In this document: one piece after another, positions 29,305 to 38,463 of the stretch
How the letters are laid out: every line of letters begins with the position of its first letter
Numbering within the stretch: position 1 is the stretch's first letter
Assembly (NCBI RefSeq): GCF_024347375.1
Contig: NZ_AP025470.1
Span: forward strand, 558,001-622,000
Origin: Vibrio coralliirubri
GTDB lineage: Bacteria; Pseudomonadota; Gammaproteobacteria; Enterobacterales; Vibrionaceae
DNA: 64,000 nt
Direction of reading: 5' to 3'
Made by a program: the position numbers and the translations under genes
The notes under the pieces: model-generated
The model's input: the letters and a program-made list of their open reading frames with translations, nothing else
Databases searched by the model: none
Told to the model about the DNA's origin: nothing

Positions 29305-30288
29305 CTATAGCTTCCTTTGTACTATTGGGTCACCGTACAGGTGACAGTTAGACAAATGTCCCGGGTCGATAGAACGCAGCTTGGTTGGCACCTTGGTACA
29401 CGTTTCATGTACACGGTCACAACGAGCTTGGAAACGACACCCTTCAGGGATCTCTAACAGGTTCAGAGGGTTACCTGGGATACCTGCTAGTTTTGTCTTT
29501 GGCCCTGTCAGTGGAGGGAAAGAACTTCCCAGCCCTTTGGTGTAAGGGTGGTAAGGGTTTTCTAGAATATCTTGAGAGTTAGCAACTTCGATTAGCTCAC
29601 CTGAGTACATGATGCCGATGCGGTCAGAGAACTCGACCATTAATGACAAGTCATGGGTGATGAACAGAATCGAGAAGCCAAACTCTTCTTTCAGTGCATA
29701 GATCTTTTGTAGGATTTCGCGTTGCACAACCACATCAAGTGCGGTTGTCGGCTCATCCATAATGATCAGCTTTGGATTCAGTGCTAACGCGATAGCAATA
29801 ACCAAGCGCTGACGCATGCCGCCAGAGAATTGGTGAGGGTAATCACTCAATCGGCTCGGGTGAATATCGACGATTTCAAGTAGACCTTCAGCGCGTTGCT
29901 TAGCTTGCTCGCGAGTCATGTTGGTGTGACGCATGATTACGTCACAGAACTGCTCTTCCATCGGTAGTACTGGGTTGAGTGCGTTCATCGCGCTCTGGAA
30001 TACCATCGACATCTCGCTCCAACGGAACGACTGCATACGGTCATCGCTGTATTCAAGGATGTTCTCACCGTTGAAGATAACCTCACCACCACTGATGTAA
30101 GCGGGCGGCTTATGAAGACGCATAAGAGAGAAAGCGACGGTTGATTTACCACAGCCAGATTCACCAGCTAGGCCGAAGACTTCACCTGGAGCGATGTCGA
30201 AACTTACGTTGTTACACGCACGAACATCGCCAGACTCTGTGATGTAATCCACGCATAAGTTGCGGATAGAAATTAGTGGTTCAGACAT
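29305..30288 (-). CDS. Oligopeptide-type ABC transporter ATPase (chitobiose uptake), first ATPase
   Basis: This 327-residue DppD/OppD-class ATPase has Walker A GESGCGKST (near residue 39), Q-loop MVFQSAMNALNP, signature FSGGMRQR, Walker B LIIMDEPTTALD and H-loop FITHD. The C-terminal domain carries the GCRFQARCDRVHETC cysteine motif. It starts two bases after the upstream permease stop, so the transporter genes are tightly coupled. It pairs with the second ATPase as a heterodimer. The 87-base gap to that gene holds two small GC-rich inverted repeats. Confidence 0.9.
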   Translation of the reverse strand: MSEPLISIRNLCVDYITESGDVRACNNVSFDIAPGEVFGLAGESGCGKSTVAFSLMRLHKPPAYISGGEVIFNGENILEYSDDRMQSFRWSEMSMVFQSAMNALNPVLPMEEQFCDVIMRHTNMTREQAKQRAEGLLEIVDIHPSRLSDYPHQFSGGMRQRLVIAIALALNPKLIIMDEPTTALDVVVQREILQKIYALKEEFGFSILFITHDLSLMVEFSDRIGIMYSGELIEVANSQDILENPYHPYTKGLGSSFPPLTGPKTKLAGIPGNPLNLLEIPEGCRFQARCDRVHETCTKVPTKLRSIDPGHLSNCHLYGDPIVQRKL

Positions 30289-30290
30289 GA

Positions 30291-31316
30291 TTATTTATCT
30301 CCGCTCCAAAGTGCATTTTGTGGTGGTAGTTCTGGTTCACGTTCTTCTTTGTCTTGAGCTGCTAGTTTTTTCCAACGCTTCATACCCTTGTGAGAACGCA
30401 GTTGCGGGTTAGCAATTTCATCGACAGCGAAGTTAAGTAGAGCAAGGCCAGTTACAAGTAGTGTCAGTGCGATACAAGGAGCCAACAGCTCCCACCAAGC
30501 GCCAATCAGCATTGATGAAGAGGTTTGAACGTTGTAAAGCATGATGCCCCAGCTGATTGTGTTCGGGTCACCAAGACCTAGGAACGAGATGGTTGCTTCC
30601 ATCATGATTGCGTACATCACCGAACCGATGAAGCTTGCGCCAACGATAGAGATAAGGTTTGGCAGAATCTCTACGAAGATGATGCGGAATGAAGATTCAC
30701 CCAAAACCTCAGCGGCTTTTACAAACTCTTTTTCACGCAGTGCTAAGGTTTGGGAGCGAACAACACGGGCACCCCAAGCCCAGGACATAAAGCCGATAAC
30801 CAAGGTTATGGTGAGTGGCCCTGCCTCACCGATAAAGGCTGCTACTACGAACAGTAATGGGTATTGAGGGATTACCAGCATGATGTTCATTGCGGCTGTT
30901 AGAACGTCATCGACACGACCACCGAAGTAACCTGCAGAAACACCAATAACAGTTGCCAGTAAACATACGGTTAGACCCGCACCAAAACCTACAGCAAGAG
31001 ATACGCGTGCGCCGTATACTACTTGAGACCAAACGTCACGACCCATGCGAGTTGTACCTAGTACGTGGTCCGCCTTTTTAGACATGATCAATGTACGACG
31101 ATCGTCTGCTAAGTTTTGAGCAACCCAGCCATCAGGGTTAGTTTGTGCAGACTTCACTACGAAACCAGGGTATTCATGTGGGTTGCCTGTACGCTTGTCT
31201 GGTACATGTTTAGTGATCAATGGAGCTGCAATCGCGCCAAGAATAAAGATACTTAGGATGATGACGCCTGTTAGGGCCATCGGGTTACGCCAAATGAGTT
31301 TTAGAAAGTCTTTCAT
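30291..31316 (-). CDS. ABC transporter permease (chitobiose uptake), DppC type
   Basis: This 341-residue inner-membrane permease has one N-terminal helix (about 12-32), a periplasmic loop of about 90 residues and a cluster of five helices, the DppC/OppC layout. The EAA-type loop is KEFVKAAEVLGESSFRIIFVEILPN near residue 205. The start lies two bases from the previous permease stop. The C-terminal 35 residues are charged and cytoplasmic. It forms the channel with the adjacent DppB-type permease. Confidence 0.89.
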   Translation of the reverse strand: MKDFLKLIWRNPMALTGVIILSIFILGAIAAPLITKHVPDKRTGNPHEYPGFVVKSAQTNPDGWVAQNLADDRRTLIMSKKADHVLGTTRMGRDVWSQVVYGARVSLAVGFGAGLTVCLLATVIGVSAGYFGGRVDDVLTAAMNIMLVIPQYPLLFVVAAFIGEAGPLTITLVIGFMSWAWGARVVRSQTLALREKEFVKAAEVLGESSFRIIFVEILPNLISIVGASFIGSVMYAIMMEATISFLGLGDPNTISWGIMLYNVQTSSSMLIGAWWELLAPCIALTLLVTGLALLNFAVDEIANPQLRSHKGMKRWKKLAAQDKEEREPELPPQNALWSGDK

Positions 31317-31318
31317 GA

Positions 31319-32305
31319 TTATTTACCACCCTTACGAAGACGAGGGTCAAGAACAACGTAAAGCATGTCTGCAACTAGGTTAAAGAACAGCATGAATAGC
31401 GTCATGATAAGCAGCTGACCTTGCAGTACTTGGTAGTCACGAGCGTTAATTGCGTTGAAAAGTACGCTGCCAAGACCTGGGTAGTTAAAGATGATTTCGA
31501 TAATTAACTGACCACCGATTGCCATACCTAGCGACATTGACAGGGCTGTCACACTAGGTAGCATCGCGTTACGAGCTGCGTAGTTGAATACCACTCGGTT
31601 TTCGCTCAGGCCTTTGCCTTTCGCCATGGTGATGTAGTCTTCGGCTAGTAGGTTGATCATGTTGTTACGCATGTTTACTAGGAAGCCACCAATTTGAACA
31701 ACAGAAGCACAGAACAGTGGTAAGAAGGCGTGGTAAGCGACATCTTTAATGAATGCCCAGCTTGTCCAGTCAGGCATAGTACCTGCGGTGTAGGCATAAC
31801 CGGTTGGGAACCACTTCAAGCCAATTGCAAAGGTAAATAGTGCAATCATTGCGATAACAACTTGAGGAACGGCTTGTAGAATCAGCATCCCTGGAGTTAC
31901 GAAGGCATCGTACTTACTGCCGCGTTTCCACGCTGCGAAAATACCTAGGATTGAACCAATCGAGAAAGAAAGAATAACTGCGGTGCCGGCTAAGAAAAGC
32001 GACCAACCGAATGCTCCACCCAACAGTGTGTTTACAGAAAGTGGGTAGAATTGAATTGATGTACCAAGTTCCCAGCTAAGAATGTTCTTCATGTACGCTA
32101 CGTATTGAACCAGTAGACCGCCATCAACGAAGCCTAATAGTTCTTTCATTGCAGCAATACGCTCTGGAGTAACTTGTACAGAAGCGTTCGCAAACATCAT
32201 GGTAACTGGGTCACCAGGCATTGCTCTTGGAATAATAAAGTTTAACGTCGCAGCAACTAATAGCGCGACAAAATAAAATGACAAACGTCTTAAAAAATAA
32301 CCCAT
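31319..32305 (-). CDS. ABC transporter permease (chitobiose uptake), DppB type
   Basis: This 328-residue permease of the DppB/OppB class has an N-terminal helix (FLRRLSFYFVALLVAATLNF), the family motif PRAMPGDPV near residue 30 and an EAA loop (MAKGKGLSENRVVFNYAARNAMLPS) near residue 225. It is separated from the binding-protein gene by about 170 bases holding two hairpins, so membrane genes are likely expressed at a lower level than the binding protein. Confidence 0.89.
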   Translation of the reverse strand: MGYFLRRLSFYFVALLVAATLNFIIPRAMPGDPVTMMFANASVQVTPERIAAMKELLGFVDGGLLVQYVAYMKNILSWELGTSIQFYPLSVNTLLGGAFGWSLFLAGTAVILSFSIGSILGIFAAWKRGSKYDAFVTPGMLILQAVPQVVIAMIALFTFAIGLKWFPTGYAYTAGTMPDWTSWAFIKDVAYHAFLPLFCASVVQIGGFLVNMRNNMINLLAEDYITMAKGKGLSENRVVFNYAARNAMLPSVTALSMSLGMAIGGQLIIEIIFNYPGLGSVLFNAINARDYQVLQGQLLIMTLFMLFFNLVADMLYVVLDPRLRKGGK

Positions 32306-32377
32306 AACTCACACCTTACTCACCCAGATTGTTTCCCTGTTTCTGGATTCAGGTCGCTCCTAGCGAAATTTGGAACG

Positions 32378-32431
32378 AAAAATCCCCTGACGACTAGCGC
32401 CATACTTTCAATTGATAGTGTGGGGATTTTT
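32378..32431 (-). terminator. Partial terminator between binding protein and permease genes
   Basis: AAAAATCCCC and GGGGATTTTT pair around a 34-base interior that itself can fold. On the minus strand the stem ends in TTTTT, as in an attenuating terminator. Confidence 0.6.
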
Positions 32432-32435
32432 ATAA

Positions 32436-32457
32436 GCGGCGTAAGAGGTTACGCCGC
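32436..32457 (-). other. GC-rich hairpin after the binding-protein gene
   Basis: GCGGCGTAA/TTACGCCGC forms a perfect 9-bp stem with a 4-base loop 18 bases after the stop. It probably protects the 3' end of the abundant binding-protein mRNA. Confidence 0.55.
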
Positions 32458-32474
32458 AAGGATTGAACGATTAC

Positions 32475-34157
32475 TTATTTAACTGGTTTTAGGTCCAGTA
32501 CATGAAGTAGACGCTCTGGAATACCAGCCCAAATGTTTGGACGGCCTTTTGGATTTTCTTCGTTCCACCAACCAGTGAAGCGAGTTGTGTTGTATTGGTA
32601 CATGTAAGCACCAGACATCACAGGGATTGTCACTTGGTCTGCAGCGATGATTTGCTGGATACCGTGTGCAATGTCTAGCTGCTCGTTCTTATCAGCTGTT
32701 TTGTAGAAGCTGTTTAGAAGACCATCTAGCTTGTCGTTTTTGTAGAAGTGCATTGCGAAACGAGGCATACCATCACCAGATTGTAGTGATGAGTTGTAAG
32801 CACTGTTCCAGTACGTGTATGGATCCGCACCGTGGAAATAGTTTGTGTATGCTACGTCGTATGTACCTTCAAGCATTGCTTGGTTGTAAACAGAGAAGTC
32901 AGGTGTACGAGCTTTCGCTTTAATACCGATTTCGTTCAGCTGTTCTACCGCTAGTTGAACTGTGTTGTTGAAGTCAGTCCAGCCGTTTGGCGATTGAATC
33001 ATTAGTTCGAAAGACTTGCCTGATGGAGTGTCAACAAAACCATCTTTGTTTACATCTTTGAAGCCAGCGTCAGCAAGAAGCTTCTTCGCGCCTTCAGCGT
33101 TGTAAGTGTTGAAGCCTTTGTACTTGTCGTGAGTTTTTTCATCAGACCAAGCTTCAAACGCGTAGCCAAGACCCGATGCGAAATCGTTCACAGTACCGCC
33201 ACCGTAGAATGCGATGTCGATGATAGTTTGACGGTCAAGAGCCATAGAGAAAGCACGACGGAAGTCAACGTTGCTCAATGCTTCATGCTTCGCAGCATCA
33301 GGGTGCTTGAAGTTAACGATGAATGCCTGTGTACCTGCTGGCGGGTACCAGTAGTGGTGTTTAGGGCTAGCTGCTGCGTATGTACGATCGATATCTGGAA
33401 CAAAAGAAGACGTCCAGTCCATTTCACTGTTTACAACTTTACCTAGGAATTGGTCGTTGTTCGCAATTTGTGGAACACGTAGACAGTCAACATCTAGGTT
33501 GTCTGCATCCCAGTAGTTCGGGTTTGCACACTGGATGTATAGTTGTGCTGTAAACGTATCGATTTCTGTAAATGGACCAGAACCTACCGGGTTCTCATTG
33601 GTAAACGTTGATGGATCTTTAACGTCTTTCCAGATGTGCTTAGGTACTACAGGTACTTTAGCAATCTCGTAAGGTACGTTTGAGTTTGCTTCTGTTAGTG
33701 TGAACTTAACTTGGTTGTCGTTCAGTTTTTCTACAGAAGTTACCCAAGAGTTGATACCAGATTGGTCAAGCTCTGGTTTCTCTTTTACAAGGTTGAAAGA
33801 AAAAACAACATCATCAGCAGAGAAAGTTTCTCCGTCTGACCATTTAACACCCTTACGAATGTCGAAAACAACGCTCATCAGATCATCTGACATCTTGAAG
33901 TTTTCAGCTAGACGGAACACTGGAGTGTTACCGTGCATTTCGTTAAATACTACTAGCGGCTCATACATGAAGTCAGTTGTAGTATGTAGGTTAGTAGCAC
34001 CAAGGTACGGGTTAAAGTTACGTACGAATGTAGTGTACTCTTTCGGGTGAACGGTCAGTTCACTGCGTTCTGCAGCGGTTGCTACTGATGCAAAACCTGT
34101 TGTAGCAGTTGCAATAATTGCTGTTGCTATTGCTGTTTTTTTTATATTGGCAAGCAT
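32475..34157 (-). CDS. cbp: Periplasmic chitin-oligosaccharide-binding protein (CBP)
   Basis: This 560-residue solute-binding protein of the oligopeptide class (SBP family 5) has a clear signal peptide (residues 1-28, cleavage in ATA-AERS). Family marks include VKWSDGETFSADDVVFSF near 105-122, GSGPF and FRRAFSMALDR. In vibrios the protein in this position binds (GlcNAc)n rather than peptides. In its unliganded form it holds the sensor kinase ChiS inactive, so it is both transporter component and signal input. It is the first gene of the operon; chiS lies upstream on the same strand. Confidence 0.92.
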   Translation of the reverse strand: MLANIKKTAIATAIIATATTGFASVATAAERSELTVHPKEYTTFVRNFNPYLGATNLHTTTDFMYEPLVVFNEMHGNTPVFRLAENFKMSDDLMSVVFDIRKGVKWSDGETFSADDVVFSFNLVKEKPELDQSGINSWVTSVEKLNDNQVKFTLTEANSNVPYEIAKVPVVPKHIWKDVKDPSTFTNENPVGSGPFTEIDTFTAQLYIQCANPNYWDADNLDVDCLRVPQIANNDQFLGKVVNSEMDWTSSFVPDIDRTYAAASPKHHYWYPPAGTQAFIVNFKHPDAAKHEALSNVDFRRAFSMALDRQTIIDIAFYGGGTVNDFASGLGYAFEAWSDEKTHDKYKGFNTYNAEGAKKLLADAGFKDVNKDGFVDTPSGKSFELMIQSPNGWTDFNNTVQLAVEQLNEIGIKAKARTPDFSVYNQAMLEGTYDVAYTNYFHGADPYTYWNSAYNSSLQSGDGMPRFAMHFYKNDKLDGLLNSFYKTADKNEQLDIAHGIQQIIAADQVTIPVMSGAYMYQYNTTRFTGWWNEENPKGRPNIWAGIPERLLHVLDLKPVK

Positions 34158-34369
34158 AGCTGTTCCTTACTATTTGCTTTCATTTCACTAATGGATTGAA
34201 TGTTATCTGTCGCTAAATTGTTTAGTAGATACACACTCTGGTTAAAGGCCCACCTCTTCTTCGTTGCTCCAGATTCATCGTTGATTCTGAGAAGTGGTAA
34301 GAGTGGCCTGTAGGCCTTTGGCAGGAGTAAGAAAACACCTTATCGATGAATTAATCAAACTCGTTTCCC

Positions 34370-34411
34370 GTCAAAAACGTTAAAAACACACAACCTCACG
34401 TCATTAACGTC
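34370..34411 (-). promoter_or_regulatory. Paired 12-mer motif upstream of cbp (candidate operator)
   Basis: GTCAWWAACGTY occurs twice with a 30-base period. On the minus strand one copy contains TTGACG, which could act as a -35 element with ATTCAT 17 bases further as a poor -10. ChiS binds DNA directly at the chb promoter in V. cholerae; whether this motif is its site is inference. Confidence 0.4.
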
Positions 34412-34809
34412 AAAATAGGTTGCTTTGGTGGTTTTTTGTGCGCAATTGTTAAGGTGATGTGACTCGCATTTGGTTTTGTGGTTCTTGCAGGTTGTAAGTG
34501 GTCACTAACTTCAAAGGCTTTTTATTATAATGCTTTACCCTACGTTGGTATAATTGTAGATCTCGGTCACTTGCCAGTTTTACGTTAAATTTCCCTAGAA
34601 AATTAAATCTGCCGTTCTGTTGTGACTCGCTTCTCAAACTGCAACAAAGAGTCAGATAACGGTCAGATATGATTGAGAATAGAACGAAAAGTACTGACGG
34701 TTACCAGCACGTACTGTGCGTAATTGGCGTGAATTCTTCCTTGTTTAAAGACGTGAAAAAAGTGCGTTGTAAGCGTTGGGATTCTACTTTTTGTGTTTAT
34801 GAGGCGTAC

Positions 34810-34833
34810 AAAAAAGCCCACGCTAGGTGGGCT
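34810..34833 (-). terminator. Terminator of chiS
   Basis: GCCCAC-CTAGC-GTGGGC followed by TTTTTT on the minus strand, 25 bases after the chiS stop. Confidence 0.85.
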
Positions 34834-34857
34834 AATTTAGTGATGTTGGTTCAGGGT

Positions 34858-37800
34858 TTAGCTGGTCAGTAGTTTCTGCAATTTATCTCTTAGCATCTCA
34901 ATATGGGTTCTTTCTGGCGTCTGTTCTTTGCAGTGTTCCAGTATGAATTCGATTGAGCTCAGTACCGTTCGCCAGCGAGGCGTTTTCGGTAGGGTTTCGA
35001 CGCGTAGGTATTTGTCTAGCGTTCGAGTTTGCAGCGTACTGCGGTCTAAGTAGACGCGCCACAAGCCACTCTTCTCGGCGAAAGCGAACTTGGTTTCACC
35101 AGTCACCGACTCCCAGTAGATGATGGCATTCGTCATCGCATCGACCAGTACTTCACGCATCAACTCTTGCTTGTTTTTACCTTCACCGGTTGCCTTGTCA
35201 GCAAGACGAGTAAATTCTCCTCCAAGCTCTTTCAGTTGCTGCAACTTATCTTTGTCGCCTTCAAAGGCATAACTAGAGAGAGCCTCAACCGCCGTTTCAA
35301 GGTTATTGATTCGGTTTGAGTTAACTCCACCACCTACATTAAAGATATACATGGTGTCGAGCCCTGAACCTTCAGGTAGCTTAAGGATGTCACTTGGTAT
35401 GCGCTGACGTGTGTCGTCTATATAGATATCAATGTCACCGCAGTAGTGGGCTTGTTCCACTTTAAGGTATTTAGGCGCAATGATCTCGTCGGCCATTGAG
35501 CGTTTAAGTTGCTCCTGCCCGCGTCTGAATAGTTTTGCCGCCGCTTCGTTAGCAAAGCGAATACGTTGGTCATCACGAATACAGATGATGGCTTCAGGTG
35601 CCGATTCTAGTTGCTCTAATAAGCGGCCTTGAGTTTCTAGCAAGTTAGCTTCAACCATCGCTCTATGTTTGAGCTCGAGTTGCAGCTGGTCGTTTTCAAG
35701 GCGTCTCTGTTCAGCTTTACTTGCTGATAGATGCGCTGTTATTCGAGCCGCTAATTCTTGTTTGTTGAACGGTTTAGACAAGTAGTCATTGGCGCCAGCT
35801 TCGAAACCTCGAACACGGTCTTCTGCTTGGTTGAGGGCTGTTAGCATGATGATTGGCAATTGAGCATGATCGTATTGCTTTCTCAGTGCTTCACAAACCT
35901 GATAGCCGCTCATTCCTGGCATCATGATGTCGAGTAGAAGCAGCTCTGGCTTCTCTTTTTCAATCAGTTCAATGGTTTCCGGGCCATCACATGCAGTACG
36001 TACTCGATAACCTTCTAATTTCAAGAAGCTGTCTAATACTCGCAGGTTAACCGGCTCATCATCGGCGATAACCAGTAACGGGCCATCTGGGTTCTCACTG
36101 ATAACGCTGTTTTCTTGTTGGCCGTTATCAATTAAATCCGGCGCTTGGAAGTGCGAGTAGTGACCGGATTCGTTGTAACTGTCCAGCTCATCTTGAGTCG
36201 CTAGGGGCAGGGTAAAGCTAAACGTAGTGCCAAGCATTGGTTGACTACTTACGTACAGTGAACCGCCCATTAACTCGATCAGCTGACGACTGATCGATAA
36301 TCCAAGCCCTGCACCTTGGCGGTAGTTACTCGCATCTTGGCCTGCTTGAATCAATGGCTCAAAGATGTGCTCAAGATACTCGGCCGGAATACCTTGGCCA
36401 GTATCGACAACTTGTACACGAATGTTGTCATCGATAACGCTGGCAGAGATAACAATCTTACCTTCTGAGGTGTACTTGATGGCATTGCCGACCAAGTTAT
36501 ACATCACTTGCTCAAGTCGTTGAGGATCCGATGAAACCAGCCCTAAATCACTTGGGACTTGGTTAATAATACGGATTGGCTTATTGCCCAATAGGTGATG
36601 AGACAACTCTAGGACCAAGCTGGTGGCTGCAGATAAATCAACGGCTGATTTCTTTATGTCTAAGCTGCCATAGCGCATCTTGTGATAATCAAGCAGATCA
36701 TCAACCAAGGTCGCCAATCTCTGACCACTATTGATGATGATATCCAACTGATACTTCTGATTGGCAGGAATAGGGCCGTTCGCTCCAGATATCAAGGCTT
36801 CAGCGATACCCACCATGCCATGCAGTGGTGTTCTCAATTCGTGTGAAGTGGTCGCTAAGAACTCATCTTTAAGTTTGTTGGCCAGTTGCAACTCTTCGTT
36901 TTGCTTTTGAATGGTCTTAAGGTTGTCCTCAAGCTCATCATTTTGACTTTTGATGAGCTGCATTTTTTCACGAATCGAGCGCTGCATTCTTTCGAAGCTC
37001 ACCGCGAGTCGGCCGATCTCATCTTTGCGCTCGGTATTGATCATGGTTTCATCGAGATCACCCGCCGATACTTTCTCGGCAGCCCAGGTCAGTTTAAGTA
37101 GTGGGGAGGTGATGAAGTTAGACAGATAGTGCGATGCAACAACGACGAGAATGATCGCCGTTAGCATCACGATCACGAAGATCTTTTCTAACTGATGAAT
37201 ACGAGCAAACGCCTCTTTTTCTGGCAGCTCTACGACAAGAGCCCATGTTGCGTATTTCAGCTCAATTGGTGTATATGCTGCGATAATCGCTTGATCTAGG
37301 GTGTTGTCGAAGGTGCCAACCGCCGTTTCGCCAGCCAATGCTTTATCAACAACGTCTAGGCTCAAGTTGATAGATTCTTGTGAATGGGCAAGGCTACGCG
37401 GCAGGTGATCATCACCTACAAGCAGCGTTTGAATATTCGAACTCTTGTTGAGATCCGCAATCAGCTTAGTAATGCCGTTGATTGGCAGCCTAAACATCGC
37501 GTAGCTGTGCAGGTAGCCTTGTTGAACAATAGGTGCGCCTAACCATGCAGTCTGTTTGCCATTCTCGTCTTTAAAGTCAGAAACGATAACCGGCGTGTAA
37601 TCTTCGTTAGATTTGCGTCGGTCGGTTACGTCTTTGGCTAGTCGTTGAAAGGTAATACCTAGGTTGGAATCCTTGTATTTTCCTGTCAGCAGATTGGTGC
37701 CGTAATCGTCATTTTTAAAGACGGAATAAGCGACATTACCGTTGATATCAACCAAGAGAATATCGTCAAAATCAGAGCGTTTAAGCAGTTCTAGGTAAGC

Positions 37801-38247
37801 ATTATGGTAGCGCTTGTGCAGTAAGCGATAACGCTCGCTGCCAATAAAGCTACTAGATTCTGGAAGAATCGACGTTTTGATTTGATCGCCAGAGCCTTGA
37901 ATGTAGCGCTGCTGTGCATTACCGCGAGCCTCGTCAATATCTAACCCCAATCGTTGGAATGCATTGATCAAACCATAAAATCGCCCGCCACTGGCATTGG
38001 CCAATTCTGAGCGAACAAAGCCCATCACTTGGGATTCTTGAGCTTGTAGGTAATCGACAATTTGCTGCTGCTTAGTATCACGAACCGAAACAAGGTGTGA
38101 GGTGCTTTGTTCCTGGAGATCCTGACTGTGCGATTGGAGGAAAAATATCGCGATAAGTGTCACTGGGGTAATACTGAGGACAAGAAATGCCAGCATTAGG
38201 GTATTTTGAAGGCGCTTAAACTTCTGCTTACGATAGAATCTAAACAT
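34858..38247 (-). CDS. chiS: Hybrid sensor histidine kinase and DNA-binding regulator ChiS
   Basis: ChiS is the chitin-utilisation regulator of vibrios and activates the chb operon. The 1129-residue protein has a membrane anchor near residues 15-38, a large periplasmic sensor region (about 40-350), a second membrane segment (about 352-375) and HAMP. The histidine kinase domain has the phosphoacceptor His469 in TTSHELRTP, with N- and G-boxes. The receiver domain has Asp773 in LLDIMMPGM. A PAS-like segment precedes a C-terminal region that in V. cholerae binds DNA while the protein stays in the membrane. Length and His position match the V. cholerae protein as I recall it. CBP from the neighbouring operon is its periplasmic partner. 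Confidence 0.93.
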   Translation of the reverse strand: MFRFYRKQKFKRLQNTLMLAFLVLSITPVTLIAIFFLQSHSQDLQEQSTSHLVSVRDTKQQQIVDYLQAQESQVMGFVRSELANASGGRFYGLINAFQRLGLDIDEARGNAQQRYIQGSGDQIKTSILPESSSFIGSERYRLLHKRYHNAYLELLKRSDFDDILLVDINGNVAYSVFKNDDYGTNLLTGKYKDSNLGITFQRLAKDVTDRRKSNEDYTPVIVSDFKDENGKQTAWLGAPIVQQGYLHSYAMFRLPINGITKLIADLNKSSNIQTLLVGDDHLPRSLAHSQESINLSLDVVDKALAGETAVGTFDNTLDQAIIAAYTPIELKYATWALVVELPEKEAFARIHQLEKIFVIVMLTAIILVVVASHYLSNFITSPLLKLTWAAEKVSAGDLDETMINTERKDEIGRLAVSFERMQRSIREKMQLIKSQNDELEDNLKTIQKQNEELQLANKLKDEFLATTSHELRTPLHGMVGIAEALISGANGPIPANQKYQLDIIINSGQRLATLVDDLLDYHKMRYGSLDIKKSAVDLSAATSLVLELSHHLLGNKPIRIINQVPSDLGLVSSDPQRLEQVMYNLVGNAIKYTSEGKIVISASVIDDNIRVQVVDTGQGIPAEYLEHIFEPLIQAGQDASNYRQGAGLGLSISRQLIELMGGSLYVSSQPMLGTTFSFTLPLATQDELDSYNESGHYSHFQAPDLIDNGQQENSVISENPDGPLLVIADDEPVNLRVLDSFLKLEGYRVRTACDGPETIELIEKEKPELLLLDIMMPGMSGYQVCEALRKQYDHAQLPIIMLTALNQAEDRVRGFEAGANDYLSKPFNKQELAARITAHLSASKAEQRRLENDQLQLELKHRAMVEANLLETQGRLLEQLESAPEAIICIRDDQRIRFANEAAAKLFRRGQEQLKRSMADEIIAPKYLKVEQAHYCGDIDIYIDDTRQRIPSDILKLPEGSGLDTMYIFNVGGGVNSNRINNLETAVEALSSYAFEGDKDKLQQLKELGGEFTRLADKATGEGKNKQELMREVLVDAMTNAIIYWESVTGETKFAFAEKSGLWRVYLDRSTLQTRTLDKYLRVETLPKTPRWRTVLSSIEFILEHCKEQTPERTHIEMLRDKLQKLLTS

Positions 38248-38426
38248 AAATTGGGTACTACTTTCCTTTGATGTACTGCTAAAAGGGGCGAAAACAAGTA
38301 CAGAGAATAGAATTAACGGGTTCCAATTTAACGAAATTAACGAGTTTTTTTACTTTGACAAGTAAGTGGTATTTAAAGCGTGTGCAAAAGCTCATTTTTA
38401 TAGAGTTTTGACAAAAATATGAACAG

Positions 38427-38453
38427 ACAGCGCAGATAATGACCCTGCGCTGT
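38427..38453 (-). terminator. Hairpin downstream of rsmC
   Basis: ACAGCGCAG and CTGCGCTGT form a 9-bp stem 11 bases after the rsmC stop. The T-rich stretch on the minus strand begins about 12 bases later, so termination strength is uncertain. Confidence 0.5.
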
Positions 38454-38463
38454 GCTAGATAGG

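Larger units (their letters stand above)
34158..34857. other. Regulatory region between chiS and the chitobiose operon
   Basis: These 700 bases hold the chiS terminator (34810-34833) and the operon promoter region. Visible elements are two related 12-mers, GTCAAAAACGTT (34370) and GTCATTAACGTC (34400), 30 bases apart, plus AT-rich sequence and a GGCCTGTAGGCC palindrome in the transcribed leader. Two open frames of 62 and 67 codons (34449-34637 minus, 34669-34872 plus) lack homology that I recognise and one runs through the terminator; I do not call them as genes. Confidence 0.6.

Noticed and set aside
34449..34872. Two short frames in the chiS-cbp regulatory region (34449-34637 minus, 34669-34872 plus)
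   Set aside because: No recognisable family, weak starts, and the plus frame runs through the chiS terminator into the chiS 3' end.
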